Shown: positions 8,205 to 18,047, counted from the first letter of the stretch. The stretch: 62,349 bases of DNA from Selenomonadaceae bacterium (GCA_017476425.1 JAFUZV010000005.1:1-62349); one strand, 5' to 3'. Numbers and translations are program-made. Notes: generated by a model not told the origin, from the letters alone.

Positions 8205-9185
8205 ATGTCAAAAGTAAAATATAATTGGGCAACTCTCGGCGTTGGTGTGATAGGTCACCAACTTGCAGAGGCAATTCAAAAACTCGGCGGCAATCTCTAC
8301 AGTGTTGGCAACCGTACGAAGTCGAAAGCTGAAGAATTTGCTACAAAATATAATATTGGTAAGGTCTACGACGATATTGACGAAATTTTTTCTGATGAGA
8401 ACGTCGACATAGTTTATATTTCAACGCCACATAATACTCATATCAATTATTTGAGAAAAGCACTTGCGGCAGGTAAGCACGTCCTCTGCGAAAAATCGAT
8501 CACTCTTAATTCAAATGAACTTGCTGAGGCTGTCGAACTTGCTAAATCAAAAAATTTAATTCTTGCTGAGGCAATGACGATCTATCATATGCCTATTTAT
8601 AAAAAACTCAACGAAATTATTAAATCCGGCGCATTAGGTGAACTTAAATTAATTCAAATGAATTTCGGCAGTTACAAAGAATACAATATGAAGAATAGAT
8701 TTTTTAACAGAAATTTAGCCGGTGGAGCAATGCTTGATATTGGCGTTTATTCTTTGTCGTTCGTTAGATGGTTTATGACTTCAACGCCGAATGAAATTCT
8801 TTCACAAGTGAAATTTGCACCGACAGGTGTTGACGAACAAGCAAGCATTTTATTAAAAAATCCTCAAGAAGAGATGGCGACAGTTATTTTATCACTTCAC
8901 GCTAAACAACCTAAACGTGGAACAATTTCATTTGACAAAGGCTACATTGAAATTTTTGAATATCCAAGAAGTTGCAAAGCGTCAATCGTTTGGACTGCTG
9001 ACAATCGCCGTGAAGAGATCACTGCAGGTGATACCGCTGAAGCACTTTGCTATGAAGTTGAGGATATGGAAGCCGCCGTTAGTGGTGAAGAAAATAATAT
9101 GCACTTAGATTTTACAATCGACGTTATGAAAATTATGACTGCGATCCGTAATGAATGGAATATGAAATATCCTGAAGAAGAATAA
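8205..9185 (+). CDS. Gfo/Idh/MocA-family NAD(P)-dependent oxidoreductase
   Basis: 326 aa. It has an N-terminal Rossmann fold (GVGVIGHQLAEAIQ, in place of the usual GxGxxG), then YISTPHNTH and the family's characteristic CEKSITLN (E-K-P type; Pro replaced by Ser). The C-terminal domain contains GGAMLDIGVYSL with the catalytic-region Asp and His/Tyr pattern. The family oxidises or reduces sugars, inositols and dihydrodiols; the substrate is not predictable here. GAAAGGATAA precedes the ATG. It follows the DUF4422 gene closely. Confidence 0.88.
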   Translation: MSKVKYNWATLGVGVIGHQLAEAIQKLGGNLYSVGNRTKSKAEEFATKYNIGKVYDDIDEIFSDENVDIVYISTPHNTHINYLRKALAAGKHVLCEKSITLNSNELAEAVELAKSKNLILAEAMTIYHMPIYKKLNEIIKSGALGELKLIQMNFGSYKEYNMKNRFFNRNLAGGAMLDIGVYSLSFVRWFMTSTPNEILSQVKFAPTGVDEQASILLKNPQEEMATVILSLHAKQPKRGTISFDKGYIEIFEYPRSCKASIVWTADNRREEITAGDTAEALCYEVEDMEAAVSGEENNMHLDFTIDVMKIMTAIRNEWNMKYPEEE

Positions 9186-9189
9186 TAAT

Positions 9190-9305
9190 AATTTAGAATG
9201 TAGAATGAAGAATGTAGAATTTGAAATTTGGAATGAGGAATTAATTTTCTAATCCCTATTTCCTATTAAATCATTCCTAATATCTAAGAAATGAGGAATA
9301 ATAAA
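9190..9305. repeat. Intergenic AGAATGT-type short repeats
   Basis: The 120-base gap holds AGAATGTAGAATG and AGAATGTAGAAT copies followed by imperfect inverted matches (GGAATGAGGAATTA against TCATTCCTAAT). The same AGAATGT units recur in tandem at 23850-23876. There is no coding capacity. The ribosome site of the esterase lies at the right end. Confidence 0.55.
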
Positions 9306-9307
9306 TT

Positions 9308-10195
9308 ATGCCTAGTGAAGCATTTGAAAGATTGTATGAACTTTTTAAAGAATTTCCATTGACTCCGAATGAAGGTTTAGAGGCAATGCGAATTGCTTAT
9401 AATGGTATGGCTGATAAATTTGCAATTAAAGACGATATTAAATTTGAGGCGGTTGATATTGACGGCGTACGTGCAGAAATGATTAGTGCACCTTATTGCA
9501 TTGGCGATAAAATTATTATGTACCTTCACGGCGGAGCTTATGTTATGGGTACAATCGAAATGTATTATGATATGGCATCAAGAATTTCACGAGCTGCCGG
9601 GATCAAAGTTATTTCTGTTAATTATCGACTTGCACCGGAAAATAAATTTCCTGCAGGGCTTGACGATTCGATCGTAGTTTACAAATGGCTTTTAAAAAAA
9701 TATTCGTCGAAAGATATTATTATTATGGGTGATTCTGCCGGCGGCGGCTTGACGCTTGCAACGCTTTTGAAAATTCGCAGTCTTGCCTTAAAAATGCCGC
9801 TTGCTGCTGTCTGTCTATCGCCGTGGACTGATTTAGCAATGACAGGCAAAAGCATTATTGAGAAAGCAGAAGTTGATCCTATTTTGAATTATGATCTTTT
9901 AAAATATTGCGCTGATAGTTACGTTGGTGAAGACGGCGATCATTGTGATCCATTTGTTTCACCATTCTATGCTGATTTAACCGGTTTACCGCCGATCTTG
10001 ATTATGGTCGGTGAGCGTGAAATTTTGCTTGATGATTCAATGAGATTTGCAAAGAAAGCTGAATTTTACGGAGTCGATGTAACTTTAGTTATTGCGCAGG
10101 AAATGACTCACGTCTGGTCATTCTTTGCAAGCGTTATCAATGAAGGTCAACAAGCGATTGAATATATAGCAGATTATATTCAAAAACGAATTTGA
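9308..10195 (+). CDS. Alpha/beta hydrolase of the hormone-sensitive-lipase family
   Basis: 295 aa. It has the oxyanion-hole motif YLHGGAYVMG, the YRLAPENKFPAG block and the nucleophile motif GDSAGGG, the three hallmarks of the HSL (family IV) esterases. The catalytic Asp is probably in the GEREILLDDS region and the His in EMTHVW near the end. It probably hydrolyses short acyl esters in the cytosol, as no signal peptide is seen. ATGAGGAATAATAA precedes the ATG. The GntR regulator follows after 59 bases on the same strand. Confidence 0.88.
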   Translation: MPSEAFERLYELFKEFPLTPNEGLEAMRIAYNGMADKFAIKDDIKFEAVDIDGVRAEMISAPYCIGDKIIMYLHGGAYVMGTIEMYYDMASRISRAAGIKVISVNYRLAPENKFPAGLDDSIVVYKWLLKKYSSKDIIIMGDSAGGGLTLATLLKIRSLALKMPLAAVCLSPWTDLAMTGKSIIEKAEVDPILNYDLLKYCADSYVGEDGDHCDPFVSPFYADLTGLPPILIMVGEREILLDDSMRFAKKAEFYGVDVTLVIAQEMTHVWSFFASVINEGQQAIEYIADYIQKRI

Positions 10196-10254
10196 AGGAA
10201 CAGAGATCAGTTTAATTTTATATAATTCTTAATAAATAAATGGAGTGATGAGCA

Positions 10255-10944
10255 ATGCCAAACGAAAACAGACTTGAACCGATAAATCTTGATACATATC
10301 AACCATTAAGAGAAGCTGTCTGCGAATCGTTGAGAAAAGCAATCCGCAGCGGCACATTAGCACCTGGTGAACGATTAATGGAAGTGCAACTTGCTGAGGA
10401 ACTTGGCATTAGCCGTACACCGATTAGAGAAGCGATCAGAAAACTTGAACAAGAAGGCTACGTTATAATGCTACCTAGACGCGGCACTTATGTTTCAAGC
10501 GTTTCAGTTCACGACGTGCAAGAAATTTTTGAAATTCGATCTGCGCTTGAGTCATTATCGATCGGACTTGCCGCAAGAAGAATCGAAAGTGATGAACTTG
10601 AAAAACTTCAAAAATTGCTGGCGATGATCGAAGGATACATTGAAGATGATGACATAGAAGGAATTGTAAAGACTGACGTTGAATTTCACGATCTACTTTA
10701 TCAAGTCAGCCGCAATGAAAGACTTTATGGAATTATCAACAATTTAAAAGAACAGCTTGCAAGGTTTAGAAAATTATCAATGTCTTATCCCGGACGATTG
10801 AAAGATACATTAGAAGAACATCGTGAAATGGTTGAGGCGATCGCAAATGGTGACGTTGAGGCAGCTAGAGATGCGGCTGAACGTCATATGGAACGAGCAG
10901 AAGAAACTTTATTAAAAGCAATGTCGAAACAATTTAATATTTAA
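10255..10944 (+). CDS. GntR-family (FadR subfamily) transcriptional regulator
   Basis: 229 aa. The N-terminal winged helix (LREAVCESLRKAIRSGTLAPG, then EELGISRTPIREAIRKLEQEG) is classical GntR, and the all-helical C-terminal FCD domain carries the metal or ligand residues (DVEFHDLLYQ, then EHREMVEAI and ERHMERAEE). GGAGTGATGAG precedes the ATG. Its last 11 bases overlap the end of the convergent TetR gene. It probably senses a small carboxylic acid; the targets are unknown, the upstream esterase being a candidate. Confidence 0.9.
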   Translation: MPNENRLEPINLDTYQPLREAVCESLRKAIRSGTLAPGERLMEVQLAEELGISRTPIREAIRKLEQEGYVIMLPRRGTYVSSVSVHDVQEIFEIRSALESLSIGLAARRIESDELEKLQKLLAMIEGYIEDDDIEGIVKTDVEFHDLLYQVSRNERLYGIINNLKEQLARFRKLSMSYPGRLKDTLEEHREMVEAIANGDVEAARDAAERHMERAEETLLKAMSKQFNI

Positions 10945-11500
10945 AAATGATTTTGGACATAATTCCGTCAGTTAGAATTTCACGAATGAGATTTGACAAA
11001 TTTTCAAGTGTCAAGTCTCTTTTTTGATCGATCCAGCAACTGATCGCCGTAATTACAATGCTAAAATAAATCTCAACGAAATATTTTGTTCTGAGATCGT
11101 CAAGCGACAAATTAAATTTTTCAATGAAAATTGATGAAACTTCAAAATTGAGCCTTTCAATAAAATGACTTCTATTTTTTCGATCAAGCAGCAGATCAAA
11201 ATAAATTGCCTTTTCACTTTGAATTTTCGTAAATGCCGCTATAAATGTTTCGCTGAAATTGTCTTTAGAAATATTTTTTTGAAAATTTTCCTTGACGTGA
11301 TCGATAACGATATTTTCAATGTGATCTCTCAAGTCATAAATATCTTTGAAATATTGATAAAATGTACAGCGATTGTAACCGGCTTTCTTCGTGAGTTCTT
11401 GAATTGTAATTTTTTCGATAGGTTTTTGTCGATTTATTATACAAAATGCTTCAATGAAGGCTTTTTTTGTATTCTCTGTAATATTCGGCTGTTTATTCAA
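10934..11500 (-). CDS. TetR/AcrR-family transcriptional regulator
   Basis: 188 aa from the TTG at 11500, chosen because GTGGTGA lies 5-6 bases before it; two GTGs and a TTG lie just upstream in frame. The N-terminal helix-turn-helix (KITIQELTKKAGYNRCTFYQYFKDIYDL) is of TetR type, with a divergent ligand domain. It is divergent from the aldo/keto reductase at 11634. The region between holds an inverted repeat (ATATT-N6-AATAT around 11562) inside the reductase promoter, a plausible operator. Regulation of that gene is inference from position. Confidence 0.8.
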   Translation of the reverse strand: MNKQPNITENTKKAFIEAFCIINRQKPIEKITIQELTKKAGYNRCTFYQYFKDIYDLRDHIENIVIDHVKENFQKNISKDNFSETFIAAFTKIQSEKAIYFDLLLDRKNRSHFIERLNFEVSSIFIEKFNLSLDDLRTKYFVEIYFSIVITAISCWIDQKRDLTLENLSNLIREILTDGIMSKIIFKY

Positions 11501-11547
11501 AATGATCACCACTTTCAAAAATCCAACAAATTCACTTAAATTGTCGG

Positions 11548-11576
11548 TTGATAACTTATATTTTCAAGAATATAAT
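11548..11576 (+). promoter_or_regulatory. Promoter of the aldo/keto reductase with an internal inverted repeat
   Basis: TTGATA (11548-11553), a 17-base spacer and TATAAT (11571-11576). The spacer end and -10 box contain an ATATT/AATAT inverted repeat that could bind the divergent TetR-type regulator. Confidence 0.65.
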
Positions 11577-11633
11577 CATTTTCAGAAATTGTAAACAACG
11601 AAATGCAATTTTAATAGATCGGAGTTGATCATA

Positions 11634-12689
11634 GTGAAGAAACGTAAATTGAGAAATTTAGAAGTTTCAGCGATCGGAATGGGCTGTATGGGTTTTAGTA
11701 CCGGTTATGGTGAAATTCCAACTGAAAATGAATCGATCAGATTGATTCGTTTGTCTCACGAACTCGGCTGCACTCTTTACGATACAGCGGAAGTTTATGC
11801 AGTATTTCGCAATGAAAATCTTGTCGGCAAAGCACTTGAGCCGATTCGCAATGAAATAATTCTTTCAAGTAAATTTTCACCTACGCCACTGCCCGGACAA
11901 AATCTTTCTGAAGGTAAATTGACAAAAAGCGGTCTGCATAAGACATTAGAAGATTCATTGAAACGCTTGCGTACAGATCATTTAGATATTTATTTTGTCC
12001 ACAGAATGACTGATGAGATCGAAATTGAAGAATTAGCCGAATGGTTCGGTGAACTTATCAAAGAAGGAAAAATTCTCGGTTGGGGACTTTCTGAAGTTGA
12101 TGAAAAAATTATTCGTCGTGCTAATTCAGTTACACCGTTGACTGCGATTGAAAGTGAATATTCAATGATGGCTCGTCAATGGGAACAAAATGAAATTTCG
12201 ACTTGTGAAGAACTCGGAATAGGTTTTATGGCTTATTCACCGATGGCAGGCGGTTTATTGAGTGGAAAAATTCAATCGAACACAGAATTTAAAGGCGATG
12301 ACATTAGACGAACAATTACTCGTTACAGCAAAGAAAATCTTGATAAAAATCAGCCTGTCATTGATCTTGTTAAGAAATTTGCTGCTGAAAAGAATGCAAC
12401 TCCGGCGCAAATTTCACTTGCTTGGGTAATGCATAAGCCTTTCATTGTTCCTATTCCCGGTATGCGTAAAGATGAACGAATCCGTGAAAATCTCGGTGCG
12501 GCTGAGGTTATTTTAACTGACGCTGAATATAAACAGTTGACTGACGAATTGAACAAATTGAAAATTTACGGCGATCGAAAAGATGAAGACATTGCTAAAC
12601 TCGGTGATTTAGTTAGAAATAAATTATTTGGAAGTAGCGGCGTTCCGATCAAAGGTCTTGATGGACGTGTTGGTAAACTCCAAAAATAA
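11634..12689 (+). CDS. Aldo/keto reductase
   Basis: 351 aa from the GTG at 11634; CGGAG ends nine bases upstream, whereas the in-frame TTG at 11625 abuts it. The AKR fold motifs are GMGCMGFSTGYG, the Asp and Tyr of YDTAEVYAVFRNE, the Lys of LSSKFSP, and the His of YFVHRMTDE, giving the D-Y-K-H tetrad. NADPH binding is expected near the C-terminus (IPGMRKDERIREN). It reduces aldehydes or ketones; the substrate is unknown. A terminator follows at 12884. The C-terminal tail after residue 300 carries an additional segment (FGSSGVPIKGLDG) I cannot assign. Confidence 0.9.
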   Translation: MKKRKLRNLEVSAIGMGCMGFSTGYGEIPTENESIRLIRLSHELGCTLYDTAEVYAVFRNENLVGKALEPIRNEIILSSKFSPTPLPGQNLSEGKLTKSGLHKTLEDSLKRLRTDHLDIYFVHRMTDEIEIEELAEWFGELIKEGKILGWGLSEVDEKIIRRANSVTPLTAIESEYSMMARQWEQNEISTCEELGIGFMAYSPMAGGLLSGKIQSNTEFKGDDIRRTITRYSKENLDKNQPVIDLVKKFAAEKNATPAQISLAWVMHKPFIVPIPGMRKDERIRENLGAAEVILTDAEYKQLTDELNKLKIYGDRKDEDIAKLGDLVRNKLFGSSGVPIKGLDGRVGKLQK

Positions 12690-12883
12690 GAATATGTGTT
12701 CATAAACGTTTAATAAGTGTATGAATATGAGTTTTGAACAATCATCCTAATGAAGTAAAAAAATCAATGAAAATTTTTCTGATAATTCAATGCAAATTGA
12801 TCTATTTGATTTTGAATGAGAATTGAATTTGCTGATAAGCCTTAAAAATTATGAACGAAGAAATTTTATTCATAAATTCTTTT

Positions 12884-12913
12884 AACCGATCCGAATTACG
12901 ATCGGTTTTTTGT
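12884..12913 (+). terminator. Rho-independent terminator in the reductase-clpB gap
   Basis: AACCGAT pairs with ATCGGTT around a short loop, followed by a T run. It lies in the 349-base gap 12690-13038, whose only other visible signals are the clpB promoter and ribosome site. Confidence 0.8.
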
Positions 12914-12937
12914 TGTGAAAAATTTTTCTAAAAATGT

Positions 12938-12966
12938 TTGACTTTTTGACTTTTATATGTTAATAT
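12938..12966 (+). promoter_or_regulatory. clpB promoter
   Basis: TTGACT (12938-12943), a 17-base spacer and TAATAT (12961-12966). I looked for CIRCE (TTAGCACTC) and CtsR-type (GGTCAAA) heat-shock operators and saw neither. Confidence 0.7.
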
Positions 12967-13038
12967 ACGTTTCGACGGCGGAAAGCCGATCAATTTGAAT
13001 TTGAAATTTAGATCAATTTATTGATTGGAGTGATAAAT

Positions 13039-15630
13039 ATGGCAGGCGAAAAATATACAGCAAAAGCAGGCGCAGCAATTCAAGCGGCTCAACAACTCGC
13101 AGCAATGAAATATCATCAAGAATTTAATTCAATTCACGTTTTAGCATCATTAGCAAAAGAACCTGAAGGACTATTAGCAACGATCTTTGACGACTGCAAA
13201 ACTGATCTACCTATGTTAAAAGTACGACTTGAGAAAGAATTAAATTCAATTCCAAGCGTTAAAGGTCAAGAACGCTTATCAATGGGCGTTGATATGGCAA
13301 GAGTGATCGGCAAAGCTAAAGAATATGCCGCGTCAATGAAAGATGATTATATCAGTACTGAACATTTACTGCTTGCACTTGCAACTGACGGCAGTGATAA
13401 AGCGCAAGAAATTTGCCGTGAATTTAAATTGACGAAAGATAACATTCAAAATTCGATCAAACAGAATCGCAAGCAGAATGTTACCGGCGATAATCCTGAA
13501 GAAAATTATCAAGCACTTTCAAAATATGGTCGTGATCTCACTAATGCCGCTCGAAGTGGTAAACTTGATCCTGTTATCGGTCGTGACGAAGAGATAAGAA
13601 GGACGATTGAAATTTTGAGTCGTCGCACGAAAAATAATCCGGTGTTGATCGGTGAACCTGGTGTCGGTAAAACGGCGATCGTTGAAGGTTTAGCACGTCG
13701 AATTATAGCCGGTGATGTTCCGGAGTCACTCAAGCATAAAACTTTGTACGCTTTAGATATGGGATCACTTGTTGCCGGTGCTAAATTTCGTGGTGAATTT
13801 GAAGAACGTTTAAAATCAGTACTTAATGAGATTGTTAAATCAGACGGACAAATTTTGTTATTCATTGATGAAGTTCATACAGTTGTTGGAGCCGGAGCCG
13901 CTGAAGGTGCAATGGATGCCGGCAATATTTTAAAACCTATGCTTGCACGTGGTGAATTGCGTTGCATAGGTGCTACAACTTTAAATGAATATCGTAAATA
14001 CATTGAGAAGGACACGGCACTTGAAAGAAGATTTCAGCCGGTTATGGTTGGTGAACCGACGGTTGAGGATACGATAACAATTTTGCGTGGACTCAAGGAA
14101 CGCTATGAAGTTCATCACGGTGTTAGGATTCGTGACGCGGCTTTAGTCAGTGCGGCGGTTTTATCTGATCGTTATATTTCTGATCGATTTTTGCCGGATA
14201 AAGCGATCGATCTTGTTGATGAAGCGGCGGCAAAATTGAGAACTGAAATTGAATCGTTACCGGCACCGATTGATGAAGTCCGTAGAAAAATTATGCAGCT
14301 TGAAATTGAAGAGCAAGCACTCAAAAAAGAAACTGACGACGCGTCGATTGAAAAACTTCAGCACATTTCAGAAGAAAAATCAGAACTTCAGACTGAAGAA
14401 AGAAATTTGCGTGAAAAATGGGAAGATGAAAAGCAATCGATTATTAGAGTCCGTGAAGTTAAAAAAGAGATCGACGACGTGAATACTCAAATGGCACAAG
14501 CTGAAAGAGCTTATGATCTTAGTAAACTTTCTGAATTGAAATATGGTAAACTGCCGGAACTTCAAAACAAATTAAAATCCATTGAGGCGGAGATCGCTAA
14601 ACAATCGAAAGGTGAAAAACTCTTGAAAGAAGAAGTCGGTGAAGAAGACATTGCAAGAGTTGTAAGCCGTTGGACCGGTATACCTGTTTCAAAAATGTTG
14701 ACCGGTGAACGTGAAAAACTTCTGCACCTTGAAGATACTTTGCATGAGCGTGTTGTTGGACAAGATGAGGCAGTAATGGCAGTCAGTGAAGCAATTTTAA
14801 GAGCTCGTGCAGGTATCAAAGACCCTAATCGCCCAATCGGATCATTTATATTTTTAGGACCTACCGGCGTTGGCAAAACGGAACTTGCAAAGACGTTAGC
14901 AGAGGCACTTTTTGACGATGAAAGATCAATGATTCGCATTGATATGTCTGAGTATATGGAAAAACATTCAGTAGCAAGATTGATCGGTGCGCCTCCGGGA
15001 TATGTCGGTTATGATGAAGGCGGTCAACTTACTGAGGCAGTCAGACGCAGACCTTACAGCGTGATTTTGCTTGACGAGATCGAAAAAGCTCACCGTGATG
15101 TTTTCAATGTACTTTTGCAAATTCTTGACGATGGACGATTGACTGACGGTAAAGGCCGCGTTGTCAACTTTAAAAATACCGTTATCATTATGACGAGTAA
15201 TTTAGGATCACACGAAATTTTGAATAGTGAAAATTACGAGGCGGCTGAAAAATCTGTCAAAGAAATTTTGAAAAATTATTTCAGACCGGAATTTTTGAAT
15301 CGTGTTGATGATATTATTGTATTCAAGGCACTTGCTAAGGATCAAGTCAAGGCGATCGCTGAAATTCTGCTTAAAAATTTGAGTGACAGACTTGAAAAGC
15401 AAATCAAGATCAAATTGACGTGGAGCGATAAAGCGATTGATGCACTTGCTGATCAAGGTTTTGATCCGAATTTCGGAGCGCGTCCACTTCGCAGATTTTT
15501 ATCTCATACCGTTGAAACTTCGTTATCAAAATTGATTATCGCCGGAAATATCAAAGAGAATGAGACAGTTCAGATCGATTATGACGGAAAAAATTTTTTA
15601 TTCAAGACTAAACCGAATCTGACAAAATAA
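13039..15630 (+). CDS. clpB: ATP-dependent disaggregase ClpB
   Basis: 863 aa, full ClpB length. It extracts proteins from aggregates together with DnaK. In order: the N-domain (1-145), AAA1 with Walker [11 protein letters not shown] and Walker B LLFIDEVH, the long coiled-coil middle domain (about 405-525) that separates ClpB from ClpA and ClpC, AAA2 with Walker [12 protein letters not shown] and Walker [10 protein letters not shown], and the sensor-2 motif GARPLRR. The tyrosine pore loop GYVGYDEGG is present. GGAGTGATAAAT sets the ATG at 13039. It has its own promoter; no heat-shock operator was recognised. Confidence 0.97.
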   Translation: MAGEKYTAKAGAAIQAAQQLAAMKYHQEFNSIHVLASLAKEPEGLLATIFDDCKTDLPMLKVRLEKELNSIPSVKGQERLSMGVDMARVIGKAKEYAASMKDDYISTEHLLLALATDGSDKAQEICREFKLTKDNIQNSIKQNRKQNVTGDNPEENYQALSKYGRDLTNAARSGKLDPVIGRDEEIRRTIEILSRRTKNNPVLIGEPGVGKTAIVEGLARRIIAGDVPESLKHKTLYALDMGSLVAGAKFRGEFEERLKSVLNEIVKSDGQILLFIDEVHTVVGAGAAEGAMDAGNILKPMLARGELRCIGATTLNEYRKYIEKDTALERRFQPVMVGEPTVEDTITILRGLKERYEVHHGVRIRDAALVSAAVLSDRYISDRFLPDKAIDLVDEAAAKLRTEIESLPAPIDEVRRKIMQLEIEEQALKKETDDASIEKLQHISEEKSELQTEERNLREKWEDEKQSIIRVREVKKEIDDVNTQMAQAERAYDLSKLSELKYGKLPELQNKLKSIEAEIAKQSKGEKLLKEEVGEEDIARVVSRWTGIPVSKMLTGEREKLLHLEDTLHERVVGQDEAVMAVSEAILRARAGIKDPNRPIGSFIFLGPTGVGKTELAKTLAEALFDDERSMIRIDMSEYMEKHSVARLIGAPPGYVGYDEGGQLTEAVRRRPYSVILLDEIEKAHRDVFNVLLQILDDGRLTDGKGRVVNFKNTVIIMTSNLGSHEILNSENYEAAEKSVKEILKNYFRPEFLNRVDDIIVFKALAKDQVKAIAEILLKNLSDRLEKQIKIKLTWSDKAIDALADQGFDPNFGARPLRRFLSHTVETSLSKLIIAGNIKENETVQIDYDGKNFLFKTKPNLTK

Positions 15631-15676
15631 ATTTTAGGTTAGTTCAACATTTTTGCAATTAAAAAAAATTTTTTTG

Positions 15677-15705
15677 TTGACAATAACCTTTACAAGTGCT
15701 ACAAT
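15677..15705 (+). promoter_or_regulatory. tRNA-Leu promoter
   Basis: TTGACA (15677-15682), a 17-base spacer and TACAAT (15700-15705), nine bases before the tRNA. Confidence 0.8.
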
Positions 15706-15713
15706 AATTGTGC

Positions 15714-15800
15714 GCCGAAGTGGCGGAATTGGCAGACGCAGCAGACTCAAAATCTGCCGTTGGCAACAACGTATCGGTTCAAGTCCGATCTTCGGCACCA
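15714..15800 (+). tRNA. tRNA-Leu (CAA)
   Basis: 87 bases with the 3' CCA encoded. The acceptor stem GCCGAAG (15714-15720) pairs with CTTCGGC (15790-15796). The anticodon stem GCAGA/TCTGC encloses the loop CTCAAAA, giving anticodon CAA for the UUG codon. A long variable arm (about GTTGGCAACAAC) and the T-loop GGTTCAAGTCC are present, as expected of a class II tRNA. UUG is also used often here as a start codon. Confidence 0.96.
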
Positions 15801-15834
15801 ATTTTTGAAATTAATTATTGAATATAGATTCGTG

Positions 15835-15870
15835 AAGTGATCAAAAATTTTTTGGTCGCTTATTTTTTTT
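15835..15870 (+). terminator. Probable terminator of tRNA-Leu
   Basis: AAGTGATC pairs with GGTCGCTT (two G-U pairs) around an A/T loop, followed by eight Ts. Confidence 0.65.
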
Positions 15871-15902
15871 GCAAATTTTTATCATAAAAATTTTTTCAAA
15901 CT

Positions 15903-15949
15903 AAAAAGCATTCCTGAAACGCACATTTAAGCGTCAGAAATGCTTTTTT
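15903..15949 (-). terminator. Terminator of the ispH-rpsA unit
   Basis: AAAAAGCATTCCTGA (15903-15917) pairs with TCAGAAATGCTTTTT (15934-15948) with one mismatch. On the minus strand it lies just after the rpsA stop and ends in a T run. It is nearly symmetrical and may act in both directions. Confidence 0.75.
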
Positions 15950-15970
15950 AGTATGGTTAATTATATGATT

Positions 15971-17113
15971 TTACTCAGCGGCTTCATTTTTTGCTTGCTC
16001 TTCGTTATAACGCTTGACCGCTGCAGAATCGGCATCGCGTTTAGCTCTATTGATCGAAAGTGATATTCTCTTGCGTTTCGTATCTATACGCATAATTTTA
16101 ACTCTCACAACATCACCGACTTGCACAGCCTCATCAGCACGTTCAATTCTGCGATCACTAAGTTCACCCATAGGAATAAGTCCATCAAATCCAGGCTCAA
16201 CTTCCATAAAAGCACCGAAGTCCGTCAATTTTATAACTTTACCTTCAATATATTCGCCTTCTTTGTACTTTTCAGCCTTATCAAGCCACGGATCACGAAT
16301 TGTATCCTTAACAGAAAGTGATATTCTCTTAGAATCAGTATCAACATTTTTAACGTAAACGTCTATCTCATCACCAACTTTGAGAACATCAGAAGGCTGT
16401 TTGACACGTTCCCAAGAAAGATCAGAAATGTGAGCAAGTCCATCAACGCCGCCAACGTCAATAAATGCACCATAATCAACAAGTCGTTTAACTGTTCCTT
16501 TGATCGTCTGACCGGCCTCAAGCGTTGAAAAAATTTCGTCTTGTTTCTTACTGCGCTCTTCTTCCAAAATTTGACGACGTGAAAGAACTAAACGAGGATT
16601 TCTAACATCAAGTTTAACTTCAATCGGTATAGCTTTAACCGTTTGACCAACATAAGAATTAAGGTCTCTGACAAAATAAAGTTCTACCTGCGATGCCGGA
16701 ATAAAACCACGTAAGCCATTAACAGTAGCTGCTAAACCGCCTTTAACAACTTGAGTTATTTTTGCGTCAACGGTTTCACCACGTTCCTTAATTGCTTCTA
16801 AGTCTTTCCAGGCAGACATACGATCAGCTTTGACTTTAGAAAGTGCACCGCCGTTTTCACCCTGCAACGATTGAATGTAAACGTTGATCTTATCACCAAC
16901 TTTTACAACATCTTCAGCAGATTCCGGCTCAGGATATGCTAATTCTCTTTTCGGAACAGGAATTTCTTGTTTATGACCTATGTCAACAAACGCTTCACTG
17001 TGATTAACTTGAACCACTTCACCTTCTACAATTTGACCTTCTCTTAAGTTGTTGTCTCCGGCTTCTTCAAGCAAAGAACCCATATCCTCTACTTTTCTAA
17101 TATCGTCTGACAC
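15971..17113 (-). CDS. rpsA: Ribosomal protein S1-type RNA-binding protein
   Basis: 380 aa with four S1 (OB-fold) repeats starting about residues 22, 105, 190 and 277; the last two carry the strong GAFIDVGGVDGLAH and GAFMEVEPGFDGLIP signatures. Four repeats is the usual number for Firmicute S1 homologues, fewer than the six of E. coli. It helps the 30S subunit bind mRNA. It starts with a GTG at 17113, preceded by GGAGG ten bases upstream, and that site lies within the end of ispH: the two overlap by 25 bases in different frames, implying coupled translation. In many clostridia ispH and S1 are fused into one protein. Confidence 0.92.
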   Translation of the reverse strand: MSDDIRKVEDMGSLLEEAGDNNLREGQIVEGEVVQVNHSEAFVDIGHKQEIPVPKRELAYPEPESAEDVVKVGDKINVYIQSLQGENGGALSKVKADRMSAWKDLEAIKERGETVDAKITQVVKGGLAATVNGLRGFIPASQVELYFVRDLNSYVGQTVKAIPIEVKLDVRNPRLVLSRRQILEEERSKKQDEIFSTLEAGQTIKGTVKRLVDYGAFIDVGGVDGLAHISDLSWERVKQPSDVLKVGDEIDVYVKNVDTDSKRISLSVKDTIRDPWLDKAEKYKEGEYIEGKVIKLTDFGAFMEVEPGFDGLIPMGELSDRRIERADEAVQVGDVVRVKIMRIDTKRKRISLSINRAKRDADSAAVKRYNEEQAKNEAAE

Positions 17114-17919
17114 TTCTCTTGTACCTCCAATATTATCCAGTCCGGCGTTGAGGCTCCGGCTGTGATACCTATTTTTTCTACTTCATTAAACCATTCGGGT
17201 GTAAGTTCTTCTGCGGTTTCTATATGGTAAGTTGTACAATATTTTTTGCAAAGCTGTGCAAGTCTTGTAGTATTTGCGCTGTTTTTTCCGCCGATCACAA
17301 GCATTACATCAACTTTTTGTGCAAGTTCCAACGCCGCCGCTTGCCTTTGATCAGTTGCCGTGCAAATTGTCCGCAATATTTTAATTTCACTTGATTTTTC
17401 TAGTAATTGCTCGACAATCTTTCTAAAACGCTCACCTGAAACTGTCGTCTGCGAAACTATCCCCAGTTTTTGGCAAGACGATAATTGTTTTGCCTCTTCT
17501 TCAGTTTCAAGTATAATCGCTTTTTTATCTGACCACTCAAAAATACTTTTAACTTCGGGATGATTTTTTTCACCGATTATCACGACTTGATAGCCTTCTT
17601 CGACGAGTTTTTTTGCCGAAAGTTGAGCCTTTTTGACAAATGGACAGGTAGCATCAACAACTTTCAAATTAATATTTTCAGCTTCTTCATAAACTTGTGG
17701 CCCTACTCCGTGCGAACGAATTATTATTGTGCCCTCCTTCAAGTCCGCTAAATTTTCCACAACGCCTACGCCTTCACTTTTAAGACGATCAACCATCTGC
17801 GGATTATGGATTATAGGTCCGAGTGTGCAACTTTTTCCATCGGCATTTTCTCTTGCAATTTTTATCGCACGCTTAACACCATAACAAAATCCTAAGTACT
17901 CTGCTAAAAATATTTCCAC
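17089..17919 (-). CDS. ispH: 4-hydroxy-3-methylbut-2-enyl diphosphate reductase
   Basis: 276 aa from the GTG at 17919 (AAGGGTGA lies 6-7 bases before it); a GTG at 17928 would add three residues. This is the last enzyme of the MEP pathway, an iron-sulfur protein making IPP and DMAPP. The three cluster cysteines are seen in GFCYGVKRA, DATCPFVKK and TICTATDQRQ. Also present are SHGVGP, GEKNHPEV, SQTTVS and GKNSANTTRL. The gene heads a unit with rpsA, with a TTGATT-17-TATACT promoter at 18019-18047. Confidence 0.95.
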   Translation of the reverse strand: MEIFLAEYLGFCYGVKRAIKIARENADGKSCTLGPIIHNPQMVDRLKSEGVGVVENLADLKEGTIIIRSHGVGPQVYEEAENINLKVVDATCPFVKKAQLSAKKLVEEGYQVVIIGEKNHPEVKSIFEWSDKKAIILETEEEAKQLSSCQKLGIVSQTTVSGERFRKIVEQLLEKSSEIKILRTICTATDQRQAAALELAQKVDVMLVIGGKNSANTTRLAQLCKKYCTTYHIETAEELTPEWFNEVEKIGITAGASTPDWIILEVQEKCQTILEK

Positions 17920-18018
17920 ATCATTCACCCTTATGGTTTAGTCATAAGTTAAAATATAAAAAAATATAATTTCTAATTTAACAAAAAAGTTCCTCAACAT
18001 AACTTATAACTAAAAAGC

Positions 18019-18047
18019 AGTATAGCATTAACCTAAAAATCAATCAA
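18019..18047 (-). promoter_or_regulatory. Promoter of the ispH-rpsA unit
   Basis: Minus strand: TTGATT (18042-18047), a 17-base spacer, TATACT (18019-18024). The 300-base divergent gap 17920-18228 otherwise holds A/T-rich sequence and, on the plus strand, an extended TGC-TATCAT -10 element (18160-18168) that probably drives the 110-aa membrane protein. Confidence 0.6.

Noticed and set aside
12690..13038. CIRCE or CtsR operator for clpB
   Set aside because: Neither TTAGCACTC-N9-GAGTGCTAA nor GGTCAAA-type direct repeats were found; only a sigma-70-type promoter is seen.
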